Origin: Alteriqipengyuania flavescens
GTDB taxonomy: Bacteria; Pseudomonadota; Alphaproteobacteria; Sphingomonadales; Sphingomonadaceae
Direction: 5' to 3'
Length of the DNA: 64,000 nt
NCBI RefSeq assembly: GCF_030406725.1
Contig: NZ_CP129107.1
Location: forward strand, 2,522,501-2,586,500
The notes beneath the pieces are model-generated. The model was not told the DNA's origin and made no database searches. It saw nothing but the letters and a program-made list of their open reading frames with translations. Positions 20,698-29,724 of this stretch are shown here, piece after piece. Made by a program: the position numbers and the translations under genes. Within the stretch, counting starts at the first letter, position 1, and each line of letters begins with the position of its first letter.

Positions 20698-21668
20698 GCC
20701 GCGATGCTCCCGCCAGCCTGCCGGACCCCGGCGGGGATGTTGGCTGCGAACCAGTCTGCCACCGGCGCCAGGATGGGGTGCTTCAGATCACGCTCCAGCA
20801 GGTCCCAGACGCGCGGGATGAGCGAGAGGTATTTCGGCTTCCCGTCACGCTCTGCCAGGCGCGCGAAAATGCCGACGATCTTGGCGTTCCGCTGCGCGCC
20901 GAGGAGGGCGTAATCGGCAAGGAAGCGATCGTCCGGCTGCATCGCTGCGCGGTACCGGTCCAGCATGACGGATTCGAGACCGGGATCCACGTCCCGCCGC
21001 GCATCCTGCAGCAGGGATACAAGATCGTAGGCCGGATGCCCGACGAGCGCGTCTTGGAAGTCGATCAGGCCCTGCTCGCCAGCAGATGTCAGCATGATGT
21101 TCTCGGCATGGTAATCGCGCAGCACTGTGACCCCGGGCGATTGCCGGTCGGGCAAGTCCGACAAGACGCGGATCCATGCATCGGTATAGGCGGCGCCGTC
21201 GACCTCCAGGCCTGCCAGCGGGCAGTACCATTCGGTGAAGAGTTCGACCTCGCGCATGTAGGTGGCGAGATCATAGGGCGCGAAATCGCCCGGCGGTTGG
21301 CGGTGCAGCGCGACCAGCGCATCGATTGCGCCCGCGTAAAGCGCCCCTTCCTCGCTGTCGTCTCCCGCAAGGCGATCGGCGAGGCGTTCGTCGCCGAAAT
21401 CTTCCAGCAGGACCAGTCCGTCGTCGGGATCGGCAGCCAGCGTTTCCGGAGCGCGCAGGCCATGGCGGGCGAGATAATCGCTGACGTGGAGGAAAGGCTT
21501 CGGATCCTCGTGCGGCGGCGGCGCGTGCATCAGCATCGCGGTTTCGCCACCGGCACGGCGCAGTCGGAAATAGCGGCGGAACGAGGCATCGCCCGGCAGC
21601 GGTTCGACCGCAGCGTCCGACCACCCGGCCCGTTCGATGAAAGGGGCGACCCCGTCCGGCAAGCTCAT
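20694..21668 (-). CDS. amgK: Aminoglycoside phosphotransferase-fold kinase, probable N-acetylmuramate/N-acetylglucosamine kinase AmgK
   Basis: A 324-residue APH-fold kinase. The catalytic segment DYHAENIMLT and the metal-binding IDFQDALVGHPAYDL are intact. With MurU next to it, the likely reaction is anomeric phosphorylation of recycled MurNAc or GlcNAc in the cytoplasm. The ATG at 21668 overlaps the tsaE stop (ATGA) and gives family length; a longer reading to 21791 only reads tsaE sequence out of frame. The 3' end overlaps murU by 4 bp. It is not expected to be an antibiotic-resistance enzyme despite the fold name. Confidence 0.87.
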   Translation of the reverse strand: MSLPDGVAPFIERAGWSDAAVEPLPGDASFRRYFRLRRAGGETAMLMHAPPPHEDPKPFLHVSDYLARHGLRAPETLAADPDDGLVLLEDFGDERLADRLAGDDSEEGALYAGAIDALVALHRQPPGDFAPYDLATYMREVELFTEWYCPLAGLEVDGAAYTDAWIRVLSDLPDRQSPGVTVLRDYHAENIMLTSAGEQGLIDFQDALVGHPAYDLVSLLQDARRDVDPGLESVMLDRYRAAMQPDDRFLADYALLGAQRNAKIVGIFARLAERDGKPKYLSLIPRVWDLLERDLKHPILAPVADWFAANIPAGVRQAGGSIAA

Positions 21669-22102
21669 GGCATGCGCTCTAGCCAGTCCGCCCCGCCGCG
21701 GGCAATCGCCTTCCGCCCCTCGCCCACGATTTCGATGTCGATGGCCAGGCAGCCTGCCTCGTGATCGAAACCGCCCGCCTTGTCCGGCCATTCGGCTATC
21801 AGCACGGCGCCATCTCGGTAATCATCCAAACCGATCTCTTCGGCCTCCGCCGGCGTTTCGAGTCGGTAGAAGTCGGCGTGGACCAAAGGCGGATCGAGCG
21901 CGTCGTAGGTTTCGATGATCGTGAAGGTCGGCGAAGGTACCTCGCCGTCATGCCCCAGGGCGGCGATGATGCTGCGGGCGAGCGTCGTCTTGCCCGCACC
22001 CAGCCCGCCGGATAGCGCCACCACGTCGCCGGGTTGCAGCCTCACCGCAATCTCGGCGCCGAAGCCCTTCATGGCGGCGAGGTCCGGCAAATCGCGCGTC
22101 AC
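21665..22102 (-). CDS. tsaE: tRNA threonylcarbamoyladenosine biosynthesis ATPase TsaE
   Basis: A 145-residue P-loop protein needed with TsaB and TsaD for the t6A modification at position 37 of ANN-decoding tRNAs. Walker A GLGAGKTT is at residues 33-40 and the family segments PSPTFTIIETY and HADFYRLE are present. It overlaps the upstream sensor gene and the downstream amgK by 4 bp each, so it is embedded in a coupled series. Length is normal. Confidence 0.95.
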   Translation of the reverse strand: MTRDLPDLAAMKGFGAEIAVRLQPGDVVALSGGLGAGKTTLARSIIAALGHDGEVPSPTFTIIETYDALDPPLVHADFYRLETPAEAEEIGLDDYRDGAVLIAEWPDKAGGFDHEAGCLAIDIEIVGEGRKAIARGGADWLERMP

Positions 22103-24423
22103 GGCAGCAGGACCGTCGCCGTCGTGCCGAGGCCTTCCTGCGACATGACGTCCAGCGTGCCGCCGTGCGCTTCGACCAGTTGCTTCGCCAACGGCAGGCC
22201 GAGCCCGTCACGTTTCGCGACCGGGGCCGCCGCCTGACCTTCCAGCGCACGGGCCAGGGCGGCCGCGCTCATGCCCTTGCCGTTGTCGGAAATGACGATC
22301 CGTGCCGCGCCCTTTACCCGACCGACATCGACGAGGATCTTGCCGCCTTCGGGCGTCGCCTCGATCGCATTGTCGAGCAGGTGGCCGATTGCGCGGCCGA
22401 GGCGCTTGGCATCGCCCTCGATCGTGCCGAGGCTCTTCGCACCGCGCAGGTCGAGCGACAGGCCGCCCTTCCCGATGGCCTCCTCCCGCTCCCGCACGAT
22501 GGCGGTCACGAAGGTGAACAGTTCCAGCTTCTTGCGTTCGAGCGGCAGCAAACCCGCCTCGCTCTGCGACAGGTCGAGCACGGTTTCGATCTGTTCGGAC
22601 AGGCGCTCGACAGAAGCGAGGATGGCGGCGACATATTCCTTGCCCTGGGCCGAAAGGTCCCCCGCCACACCCGCTTCCAGCAACTCGGCGAAACCGCCGA
22701 TGGACGTGAGCGGCGTGCGGAATTCGTAGCTCATGTTGGCAAGGAACCGCGTCTTCAGCGCATCCGCCTCTTCCAGCGAGCTTGCGCGGGCCTGCAGGGC
22801 TTCCGCCGCGCGCTGGCTGTCGGTGACGTCGAGCGCGGTGAGCAGGCCGTTGCCGTCCGGCAGGGGCACGCCGGCGAATTCGAGGATCCGCCCGTCCTTC
22901 AGCTCCACCCGCCCGCCCCGCTCACGCCGGTCGAGCGTGGCGGCGCGAATGGCTTCGCCCACGCGCTTGGCATGGGCAGGCATGGCCAGGCTGTTGCCGA
23001 TGACATCGAGCAATTCTTCCGAACGCGGATGGCTGTCCAGCACATCGTCCTCGAGTCCCCAGAAGCTGGCGAAGCTGCGGTTCCACAGCTGGAGCTTCCC
23101 GTCGGGGGCGAAAACTGCGAGCGATTCGAACAGGCTGTCGAAAATGGCCGTGCGGGTACGCAGCAACGTGTCGCGCGTAGCCGACAGGGCGAGCTGCTCG
23201 GTCCGGTCCTCGGCCACCAGCGTCAGGCCGCCATCGGGCATGGGCTGGGACAGGATACGCAGGTGGGTGCCGTCGGCAAGCGACCACGCCTCGTCGCTGC
23301 CCGACCCGCTGGTGAACCACGCGCGGTGCTCGTCACGCCAGGCGGGAAAGTCGCGGGCTTCCGGCAGCCGGCCGCTATCGCGCGCATGATCGAGCCAGCG
23401 GTCGAATTCGAGCCCGTCCTTCACCGCGCCTTGCGGCAGGCCGAAGATGCGGCGGAACGGCTGGTTGGCGAAGATCAGGCTGCGCTTGCCGTCGAACTGG
23501 GCAACGCCGACGGACAGCTGGTCGAGCATGGCGCGCTGCGCCTCGCGGAAAGCGCGGAAGGCGCGGACCTGCTCCTCCACCTCCTCGATATCGACGGCGT
23601 ATCCGGCAATCCCTTCCCCGCCCAGCGGCAGGTCGCTGACGCGCAGCGAGCGGCGCTGGCCGGCGATGGTCGCCGATACTTCGCGGCTGATGGCACCGTC
23701 CGTGGCGGAAAGCGCGACATCCGCCGCGCTGCGCCCGTCGACCGGTTCGACCAGCTCGACCTGGCGCTCGATGACGTTCTCGGCGCTCTTACCGTCGACC
23801 GCCTCGACATAGGCGCTGTTGACCAGGCGCAGGCGTCCGTCCCGCGCACGGAACCACATCGGCAGGGGCGCCGCCTCGATGAGGCCGACCAGCGCGGCAA
23901 AGTCTTCCCGCGCACGCGCCGTCTCGTCGCGCAGGCGGCTCAATTCCTCTTCGCTTTCGGAAAAATCGAAGAACCAAACCAGCGCCGCGCCGCCCGGCGA
24001 GATCTGCGCATCGGCAAGGTGGCCGTGCAAGGCGAGGCTGCGCTGCGAGCCGACCGGGCTTGCCACCATGCGAAAAGGTGCGGCCGATTTCTGCGCGGCC
24101 TTCACGTTTTCGGACAGCCGCTCCAGCGTGGCCTTGGGCAGCCCGCGATCCTCGCCAGCCAGTTCGGAGAGGAACGACGGCATCGATTCCAGCCCGAGCC
24201 ATTTGGCGAGCCGGTCCGGCGCCTCGATCCGTCCGTCCGCGCGCACCAACATCGGCACGGCGGGCGCATCGTCGACCATTCGCGACAGCCGCGCAGCATG
24301 CTTGCGCGAAGCCTCGGCCTTCTGCGCCTTGGTGCCGGCGGCGATCATTAGCCACGCCGCGCCGAGCGTCCAAACGGCAAGCAGCAAGCCGATCAGGGTC
24401 AGCGCGGTGTCGGACAATTCCAT
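22099..24423 (-). CDS. divL: DivL-like sensor pseudokinase with tyrosine at the phospho-accepting position
   Basis: A 774-residue membrane-anchored protein: one N-terminal helix (residues about 8-28), several PAS-like segments, a DHp domain and an HATPase domain. The H-box reads FLANMSYEFRTPLTSI; the codon at 22726-22728 is TAC, giving Tyr566 where active kinases have His. The ATP-binding lobe is intact: HLLDNAIEATP, ISDNGKGM and GLGLPLAKQLVE. Caulobacter DivL has the same Tyr substitution, very similar length (769 residues as I recall) and PAS architecture; it regulates CckA through DivK. The ATG at 24423 removes a short leader of no likeness. Its 3' end overlaps tsaE. Orthology is inferred from architecture. 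Confidence 0.86.
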   Translation of the reverse strand: MELSDTALTLIGLLLAVWTLGAAWLMIAAGTKAQKAEASRKHAARLSRMVDDAPAVPMLVRADGRIEAPDRLAKWLGLESMPSFLSELAGEDRGLPKATLERLSENVKAAQKSAAPFRMVASPVGSQRSLALHGHLADAQISPGGAALVWFFDFSESEEELSRLRDETARAREDFAALVGLIEAAPLPMWFRARDGRLRLVNSAYVEAVDGKSAENVIERQVELVEPVDGRSAADVALSATDGAISREVSATIAGQRRSLRVSDLPLGGEGIAGYAVDIEEVEEQVRAFRAFREAQRAMLDQLSVGVAQFDGKRSLIFANQPFRRIFGLPQGAVKDGLEFDRWLDHARDSGRLPEARDFPAWRDEHRAWFTSGSGSDEAWSLADGTHLRILSQPMPDGGLTLVAEDRTEQLALSATRDTLLRTRTAIFDSLFESLAVFAPDGKLQLWNRSFASFWGLEDDVLDSHPRSEELLDVIGNSLAMPAHAKRVGEAIRAATLDRRERGGRVELKDGRILEFAGVPLPDGNGLLTALDVTDSQRAAEALQARASSLEEADALKTRFLANMSYEFRTPLTSIGGFAELLEAGVAGDLSAQGKEYVAAILASVERLSEQIETVLDLSQSEAGLLPLERKKLELFTFVTAIVREREEAIGKGGLSLDLRGAKSLGTIEGDAKRLGRAIGHLLDNAIEATPEGGKILVDVGRVKGAARIVISDNGKGMSAAALARALEGQAAAPVAKRDGLGLPLAKQLVEAHGGTLDVMSQEGLGTTATVLLP

Positions 24424-24503
24424 GCCAATGCAGCTATGCCGCGCTGCAAGTGTTTGCAACGCGGCACAGGCGAACAATCAGGGTTTATTCGATGCTTTGC
24501 CGC

Positions 24504-25910
24504 TTAGTAGCGGTAATGCTCCGGCTTGAACGGCCCTTCGACCGGCACGCCGATGTAATCGGCCTGGCGCTGGCTCAGCTGGGTCAGCTTGACGCCCAGC
24601 TTGTCGAGATGCAGCGCAGCCACCTTCTCGTCGAGGATCTTGGGCAGGACGTAGACCTTGTTCTCGTACTGCTCCGGACGCTCCCACAGTTCGATCTGGG
24701 CGAGCACCTGGTTGGTGAAGCTGGCGCTCATCACGAAGCTGGGGTGGCCGGTGGCGCAGGCGAGGTTCACCAGGCGGCCCTTGGCGAGAACGATGATCTC
24801 CTTGCCGTCCGGAAACTTCACCAGGTCGGTGCCGGGCTTGAGTTCGGTCCACTCGTAATTGTCGAGCGCCGAAATCTGGATCTCGCTGTCGAAGTGGCCG
24901 ATGTTGCTGACGATGCTCATCGGCTTCATCGCCTTCATGTGCTCGGCGGTGATGACGTTTTCGTTGCCCGTGGTGGTGACGAAGATGTCGGCGCGCTTCA
25001 CAGCCTCTTCCATGGTCACGACCTCGAAGCCTTCCATCGCCGCCTGCAGCGCGCAGATCGGGTCGATCTCGGTCACCAGCACGCGTGCGCCGCCGTTACG
25101 CAGCGACTGTGCCGAACCCTTGCCGACATCGCCGAAGCCGGCGACGCAGGCGACCTTGCCGGACAGCATCACGTCGGTTGCGCGGCGGATGGCATCGACC
25201 AGCGATTCGCGGCAGCCGTAGAGGTTGTCGAACTTCGACTTGGTCACGCTGTCGTTCACGTTGATCGCCGGGAACGGCAGCTTGCCCTGCTTTTCGAGGT
25301 GGTAGAGGCGGTGGACGCCGGTGGTGGTTTCCTCCGACACGCCCTTGATCGCCTTGACGCTTGCGGTGAGGTAGCCGGGCTTGCGCTTGAGGAATTCCTT
25401 CAGCGCGCGCTGCATTTCGATTTCTTCGGCGTTTTCCGGTGCAGGCATCTCCTCGCCCGCTTCAAGCCGCGCGCCCCAGAGGGCGAACATGGTGGCATCG
25501 CCGCCATCGTCGAGGATCAGGTTGCAGGTAAGGTCGGCATCGTCTTCGGTCGACCAGTCAAAGATGCGGCCGACATAGTCCCAGTAATCGGCCAGGCTCT
25601 CGCCCTTGATCGCGAAGACCGGAATGTCCTGCGCGGCGATGGCGGCGGCGGCGTGGTCCTGCGTCGAAAAGATGTTGCAGGTCGCCCAGCGCACTTCTGC
25701 GCCCAGCGCCACCAGCGTTTCGATCAGCACGGCGGTCTGGATCGTCATGTGCAACGAACCGACGATGCGAGCACCCTTCAGCGGCTTCGCCTCGCCGAAT
25801 TCCTCGCGCAGCGCCATCAGGCCGGGCATCTCGGTCTCGGCGATGGCGATTTCCGCGCGTCCGTAATCGGCAAGCGCGATGTCCTTGATGATGTAGTCGT
25901 TGAAAGCCAC
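24504..25910 (-). CDS. ahcY: Adenosylhomocysteinase
   Basis: A 468-residue cytoplasmic NAD-dependent enzyme that splits S-adenosylhomocysteine into adenosine and homocysteine, closing the methylation cycle. The NAD-binding glycine motif [12 protein letters not shown], the [18 protein letters not shown] segment and the conserved C-terminal KPEHYRY are intact. Length matches the alphaproteobacterial form, which has the extra internal segment. The start codon is GTG, with an AGGAG about 8 bases upstream. The leader has a small GC-rich hairpin. Its 3' end is 80 bp from the start of the DivL-like gene. Confidence 0.98.
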   Translation of the reverse strand: MAFNDYIIKDIALADYGRAEIAIAETEMPGLMALREEFGEAKPLKGARIVGSLHMTIQTAVLIETLVALGAEVRWATCNIFSTQDHAAAAIAAQDIPVFAIKGESLADYWDYVGRIFDWSTEDDADLTCNLILDDGGDATMFALWGARLEAGEEMPAPENAEEIEMQRALKEFLKRKPGYLTASVKAIKGVSEETTTGVHRLYHLEKQGKLPFPAINVNDSVTKSKFDNLYGCRESLVDAIRRATDVMLSGKVACVAGFGDVGKGSAQSLRNGGARVLVTEIDPICALQAAMEGFEVVTMEEAVKRADIFVTTTGNENVITAEHMKAMKPMSIVSNIGHFDSEIQISALDNYEWTELKPGTDLVKFPDGKEIIVLAKGRLVNLACATGHPSFVMSASFTNQVLAQIELWERPEQYENKVYVLPKILDEKVAALHLDKLGVKLTQLSQRQADYIGVPVEGPFKPEHYRY

Positions 25911-25942
25911 GTGGCGTCTCCTGGGGAAATTCGTCGAAGATG

Positions 25943-25961
25943 GGGGCGGTAGGTTCGCCCC
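25943..25961 (-). other. Small hairpin in the ahcY leader
   Basis: GGGGCG (25943-25948) pairs with CGCCCC (25956-25961) around a 7-base loop, about 33 bases upstream of the ahcY GTG. I looked for an S-adenosylhomocysteine or S-adenosylmethionine riboswitch and could not match a known core. It is recorded as a possible leader structure only. Confidence 0.3.
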
Positions 25962-26107
25962 GCTTTTCTGTCGCTGCCCCTAGACGTTGAAACCCTGTGG
26001 CGCAAATCCTGTCACGAGCCGTGGACGCAGCTGCCGCCCGTCCCTTGCAGGAACGGGGTGGCAGTCCCTATGTGCGCCGCGGACGGGACAGAAAAGGAAT
26101 TCGAGAC

Positions 26108-26587
26108 ATGGCTATTTCCGTGGGCGACACGCTGCCGGACGTGAAACTGGTAAAGGCGACCGACGAAGGGCCGCAGCAGGTGGACGCGAAGGACTATTTC
26201 GCCGGCCGCACGGTGGCCTTGTTCGCAGTGCCTGGCGCTTTCACCCCGACCTGTTCGGCCAAGCACCTGCCGGGCTTTGTCGAGCATGCCGACGACCTGA
26301 AGGCCAAGGGCGTGGACGAGATTGCCTGTACCTCCGTCAACGATCCCTTCGTGATGGGCGCATGGAAGAAGTCCGACGGGTCCGACGCCATCACCATGCT
26401 GGCCGACGGGAATGCCGATTTTGCCAAGGCAGTCGGCCTCGACATGGATGCCAGCGGTTTCGGCATGGGCCAGCGCAGCCAGCGCTATTCGATGCTGGTC
26501 GAGGACGGCGTCGTGAAGCTGATCAACGTCGAGGCGCCGGGCGATTTCTCGGTTTCCAGTGCGGAACACATGCTTGAACAGATGTGA
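26108..26587 (+). CDS. Peroxiredoxin (Prx5-type)
   Basis: A 159-residue thiol peroxidase of the AhpC/TSA superfamily, Prx5 branch. The active-site segment PGAFTPTCSAKHLPGF has peroxidatic Cys49; a second Cys is at 74 in ACTSVNDPFVM, a segment conserved in this branch. It reduces hydrogen peroxide and alkyl hydroperoxides using thioredoxin or glutathione systems in the cytoplasm. The ATG at 26108 with a nearby purine-rich GGAATTCGAG gives the family N-terminus; a longer reading from 25997 is not supported. A bidirectional terminator follows. Confidence 0.94.
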   Translation: MAISVGDTLPDVKLVKATDEGPQQVDAKDYFAGRTVALFAVPGAFTPTCSAKHLPGFVEHADDLKAKGVDEIACTSVNDPFVMGAWKKSDGSDAITMLADGNADFAKAVGLDMDASGFGMGQRSQRYSMLVEDGVVKLINVEAPGDFSVSSAEHMLEQM

Positions 26588-26611
26588 TCGCTTGATCCAC
26601 CCTGGAAAATA

Positions 26612-26644
26612 AAAAGGGGCGCGCCGGAAGGCTGCGCCCCTTTT
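26612..26644. terminator. Bidirectional rho-independent terminator
   Basis: AAAAGGGGCGC (26612-26622) pairs with GCGCCCCTTTT (26634-26644) around an 11-base loop. Runs of A on one side and T on the other let it serve both the peroxiredoxin gene (+) and the converging TonB-dependent receptor gene (-), whose stop is at 26649. Confidence 0.85.
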
Positions 26645-26648
26645 CGTA

Positions 26649-28997
26649 TCAGAGGCCGAAGCTGACCGTCACGAAGACCCGGCGCGGATCGCCGTAGAAA
26701 CCGGTCAGCGTGCCTTCCAGCCCCAGGGTCGGGACGAAAGGCGCGCCGCCCACACCGCCGCTAACGAAGTTGTAGCCCGCCACGATATAGCGCGTGTCGG
26801 TCAGATTCTTGCCGTGCAGGCCGATGCTGAAGCGGCCCGAATCCGGCGTATAGACGACGCTCGCATCGACCAGCGCGAAGCCGTCCTGGTCCAGGAACTG
26901 GTTCGGCACCTCGAACTGGCTGGTTTTTGTCCGGAAGGAATAGGACCCGATCAGGTCGACCATGCCCGCGCCCGCCGGCATGGCGACATTGATACCGGTG
27001 TTGAACGTGAGGTCCGGCGTATTCTGGAACACTCGCTGGTCCGCCACGTCGTTGCCGAAGGCGTCGATGAACTGGTTATACTTCGCATCCAGGATACCGG
27101 CGGCCATCGTCACGCCGAAGCGGCTGCCCGGGCCCGCGAAATCACGGCTAATCGTCGCGATCGCCTCGATCTCGGCCCCGTTGATGTCCGCATCGCCGGC
27201 GTTGGAGGTGATGCCGATGAACGTGTCGTTCTGCCCGTCGTTGTTGCTGTCGAAGCCGACCGATCCCGGGATTTGGACGTCGGTATAGTCGCCTTTGAAG
27301 ATCGCCGCGCTAAGGTAGAGGTCACCGTTCAGCAGGCTGCCTTTGTAGCCCAGTTCGTAGCTGTCGACCGTTTCCGGCGCGAAGCGGAGGAATTCGAACT
27401 GGTCGGCATAGTCGATCGTGCCATCGCCGTTGAGGTCGGGCGCCGCGGTTGTCTGGCCGCGGGGATCGAACCCGCCGCCCTTGAAGCCCCGCGAATAGCT
27501 CAGGTAGATGTTCTGGTCCGGCGTCGGCTTGAAGCTGATGCTGGCGCGCGGAGTGAACTTTTCGAAAGTTTCGGTGCCTTCGAAGTCCGACGTTACCGCA
27601 ATGGGGAAGGCATCGGATGGCGGAAACAACGGGGAATAACCGCCGAGGAAGGTCGTGCGCAGCACAGTACTGTTACGCTCGTCGCTCGTATAGCGCCCCC
27701 CGACCGACAGGCTGATCTGGTCCGTGATATCGTAAGTGAAATCACCGAACACCGACCATGTTTTGGTATTCACGTCGCCCAGAACCTGAGCATTCAATCC
27801 GGGTAGGCTCGCAATAGAGCCAAGCAGAAACAGAGCGGTATCAAATGCGGTAAACGCGTTGGCGTCAAGGTAATAGGCGCCGAGCACGCCGTTCAGGCGA
27901 TCGCCTTCCCACAGCAGTTGCACTTCCTGACTGAACTGGTCGTTCTTGTAGATCGCCGGCACATCGAGGTCGGCTGCCGGAAGACTGTCGAAATCGATCG
28001 GCGTGGTGGACTTGTCCTCGCGGTAGCCGGTGATCGAGCGCAGCGTGAGGTTGTCGGAGAGATAGAAGGACAGGTTGAGAGCGCCGCCATATGCCTCGAC
28101 CTCTTGGTCGACGACATTGAGTCCCGCGCGCGTGTCGTACGGATCGTCGAGCACCGGTGCACCGCTGAAGAGGCCGGGGATCAGGCGCGCGCCCTGCCGT
28201 GGCTCGCTCGTGTCGCGCACATAATCGCCTGACAGGCGCGCGAAGACGGCTGGCGTGTCGAGCTCAATCGTTCCGCGCGCGGCCCAGACATCCTTGTTGT
28301 AGTTCTCCACCCCGTCCTGGACGAGGTTGTCGCCGTATCCACCTCGGCTGAGCCGCGCGCCGCTCGCCCCGATGCGAAGGTTCTCGCTCAGTGGTGTGGA
28401 TGCGGAGACGACGAGGTCGGCCTGGTTGTACGAGCCGTAAGTCGCGCGGACATTGAAGGCAACCTCGTCGGGTAGCGGCGCGGTTACGTACTTGATCGCC
28501 CCGCCGATGGTGTTGCGACCGTAAAGCGTGCCTTGCGGGCCACGCAGCACCTCGATCCGCTCGACATCGTAGATATCGAGCACGGCAGCCTGCGGGCGGT
28601 TGAGATAGACGTCGTCGACATAAAGACCGACGCCCGCCTCGAAACCCGCGACCGGATCCTGCTGGCCGACGCCGCGGATGAAGGCGGTCAGCGTCGTGTT
28701 GGTGCCGCGGCTGACTTCCAGCGTGAGGTTGGGAACGACCTCGCCGATTTCGGTGAGCTCCAGCGTGCCGCTCGTGACCAGATCGTCCCCGCTGAGCGCT
28801 GTGACCGAGACCGGCACGTCGACCAACCGCTCTTCCCTGCGCCGAGCGGTGACGACGATCTCGCCGCCTTCTGCCGGCAGTTCGATCTCGTCATCGGGCA
28901 TGGGCTGCGTGTCTTGCGCAAACGCGGCGGACGGCACGGCAGCAAACGATGCGCCGGCCATGAGAATGGCAACACGGCTGGCAGAAAACGTCTTCAT
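26649..28997 (-). CDS. TonB-dependent outer-membrane receptor
   Basis: A 782-residue outer-membrane beta-barrel transporter. The signal peptide is about MKTFSASRVAILMAGASFAA to AFAQ (residue 28). A TonB-box-like EIVVTARRR follows, then a plug domain with VDVPVSVTALSGDDL and RNTIGGAIKYVTAPL, and a long barrel ending in an aromatic terminal strand (RVFVTVSFGL). This branch, expanded in sphingomonads, takes up diverse substrates; none can be assigned here. A good ribosome site (GGAGAGGGAG) precedes the ATG. The divergent TetR gene and the palindrome between them suggest local repression. Confidence 0.93.
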   Translation of the reverse strand: MKTFSASRVAILMAGASFAAVPSAAFAQDTQPMPDDEIELPAEGGEIVVTARRREERLVDVPVSVTALSGDDLVTSGTLELTEIGEVVPNLTLEVSRGTNTTLTAFIRGVGQQDPVAGFEAGVGLYVDDVYLNRPQAAVLDIYDVERIEVLRGPQGTLYGRNTIGGAIKYVTAPLPDEVAFNVRATYGSYNQADLVVSASTPLSENLRIGASGARLSRGGYGDNLVQDGVENYNKDVWAARGTIELDTPAVFARLSGDYVRDTSEPRQGARLIPGLFSGAPVLDDPYDTRAGLNVVDQEVEAYGGALNLSFYLSDNLTLRSITGYREDKSTTPIDFDSLPAADLDVPAIYKNDQFSQEVQLLWEGDRLNGVLGAYYLDANAFTAFDTALFLLGSIASLPGLNAQVLGDVNTKTWSVFGDFTYDITDQISLSVGGRYTSDERNSTVLRTTFLGGYSPLFPPSDAFPIAVTSDFEGTETFEKFTPRASISFKPTPDQNIYLSYSRGFKGGGFDPRGQTTAAPDLNGDGTIDYADQFEFLRFAPETVDSYELGYKGSLLNGDLYLSAAIFKGDYTDVQIPGSVGFDSNNDGQNDTFIGITSNAGDADINGAEIEAIATISRDFAGPGSRFGVTMAAGILDAKYNQFIDAFGNDVADQRVFQNTPDLTFNTGINVAMPAGAGMVDLIGSYSFRTKTSQFEVPNQFLDQDGFALVDASVVYTPDSGRFSIGLHGKNLTDTRYIVAGYNFVSGGVGGAPFVPTLGLEGTLTGFYGDPRRVFVTVSFGL

Positions 28998-29034
28998 CTG
29001 AAAATCTCCCTCTCCTGATGCGCAGCCATATTGA

Positions 29035-29056
29035 AACTTGAACCACCTTTCAAGTT
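29035..29056. promoter_or_regulatory. Perfect inverted repeat, candidate TetR operator
   Basis: AACTTGAA (29035-29042) and TTCAAGTT (29049-29056) form a perfect 8-bp inverted repeat around a 6-base spacer, a 22-bp dyad. It lies near the middle of the divergent intergenic gap, about 38 bp from the receptor start and 41 bp from the TetR start. Size and position suit a TetR dimer. Binding is inferred. Confidence 0.6.
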
Positions 29057-29097
29057 ACCGATTGACGATATCCGCAAGTCCTTGCACATTGCCGGAC

Positions 29098-29724
29098 ATG
29101 GGGACGGAGAATTCAGCGAAGGAAGCCGCCAGAGAAGCGCGCATGCCGCGCACCGAGCGGGGCAAGCGGACGCGGCGAAAACTGCTCAACGCCGCACAGG
29201 CGGAGTTCGGCGAGCGCGGCTTTGCGGAAACATCGATCAGCGGCATCACCCGCCGCGCCAACGTCGCCCTCGGCAGTTTCTATACCTACTTCGAATCGAA
29301 GGAGAGCATCTTCCGCGACCTGGTGCGTGACATGAGCGAACAGGTGCGCGTCGAGGTGTCGAAAGGCGTCGATCCCGAAGCGCAATCCTTCGGCATCGAG
29401 CAATCCGCCCTCGCCGCCTTCCTACGCTTCGTAAAAGCAAACAAGGCTATCTACCGCATCATCGACGAGGCGGAATTCGTCGATCCGGAATCCTACAGGC
29501 TGCATTACAAAAGCACGGCCGCTCGCATTCTCGGTCGCCTCAAGGCCGGCAGCGAAAGCGGCGTTTTCCGCGACGACCTGGAAGAAGCGCACGCATGGGC
29601 CGTCATGGGCATGAACGTATTCCTCGGCCTGCGCTACGCGGTGTGGGACGAAGACGGCGACGATCCGGACCGCGTGTCCGCCATTGCCCGTTCTCTATTG
29701 GAACACGGCCTTGCCAGGCGCTGA
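29098..29724 (+). CDS. TetR-family transcriptional regulator
   Basis: A 208-residue regulator. The N-terminal helix-turn-helix is clear: RTRRKLLNAAQAEFGERGFAE, then SISGITRRANVALGSFYTYFESKESIF, about residues 22-70. The C-terminal ligand domain has the helical YRIIDEAEFVDPESYRLHY segment, seen in TetR proteins linked to fatty-acid or steroid genes, but the ligand is unknown. I chose the ATG at 29098; another at 29143 would still keep the whole HTH. It is divergent from the TonB-dependent receptor gene, and the palindrome between them is the likely site of action. It converges with folE. Confidence 0.9.
   Translation: MGTENSAKEAAREARMPRTERGKRTRRKLLNAAQAEFGERGFAETSISGITRRANVALGSFYTYFESKESIFRDLVRDMSEQVRVEVSKGVDPEAQSFGIEQSALAAFLRFVKANKAIYRIIDEAEFVDPESYRLHYKSTAARILGRLKAGSESGVFRDDLEEAHAWAVMGMNVFLGLRYAVWDEDGDDPDRVSAIARSLLEHGLARR

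Noticed and set aside
20694-21668. An aminoglycoside-resistance phosphotransferase
   Set aside because: The fold is shared, but the overlap with murU and the wider context fit AmgK in cell-wall recycling.
25911-26040. A possible S-adenosylhomocysteine or S-adenosylmethionine riboswitch upstream of ahcY
   Set aside because: Only a simple 6-bp hairpin is visible. I could not fit the conserved core of any known SAM or SAH class. A covariance-model search would settle it.
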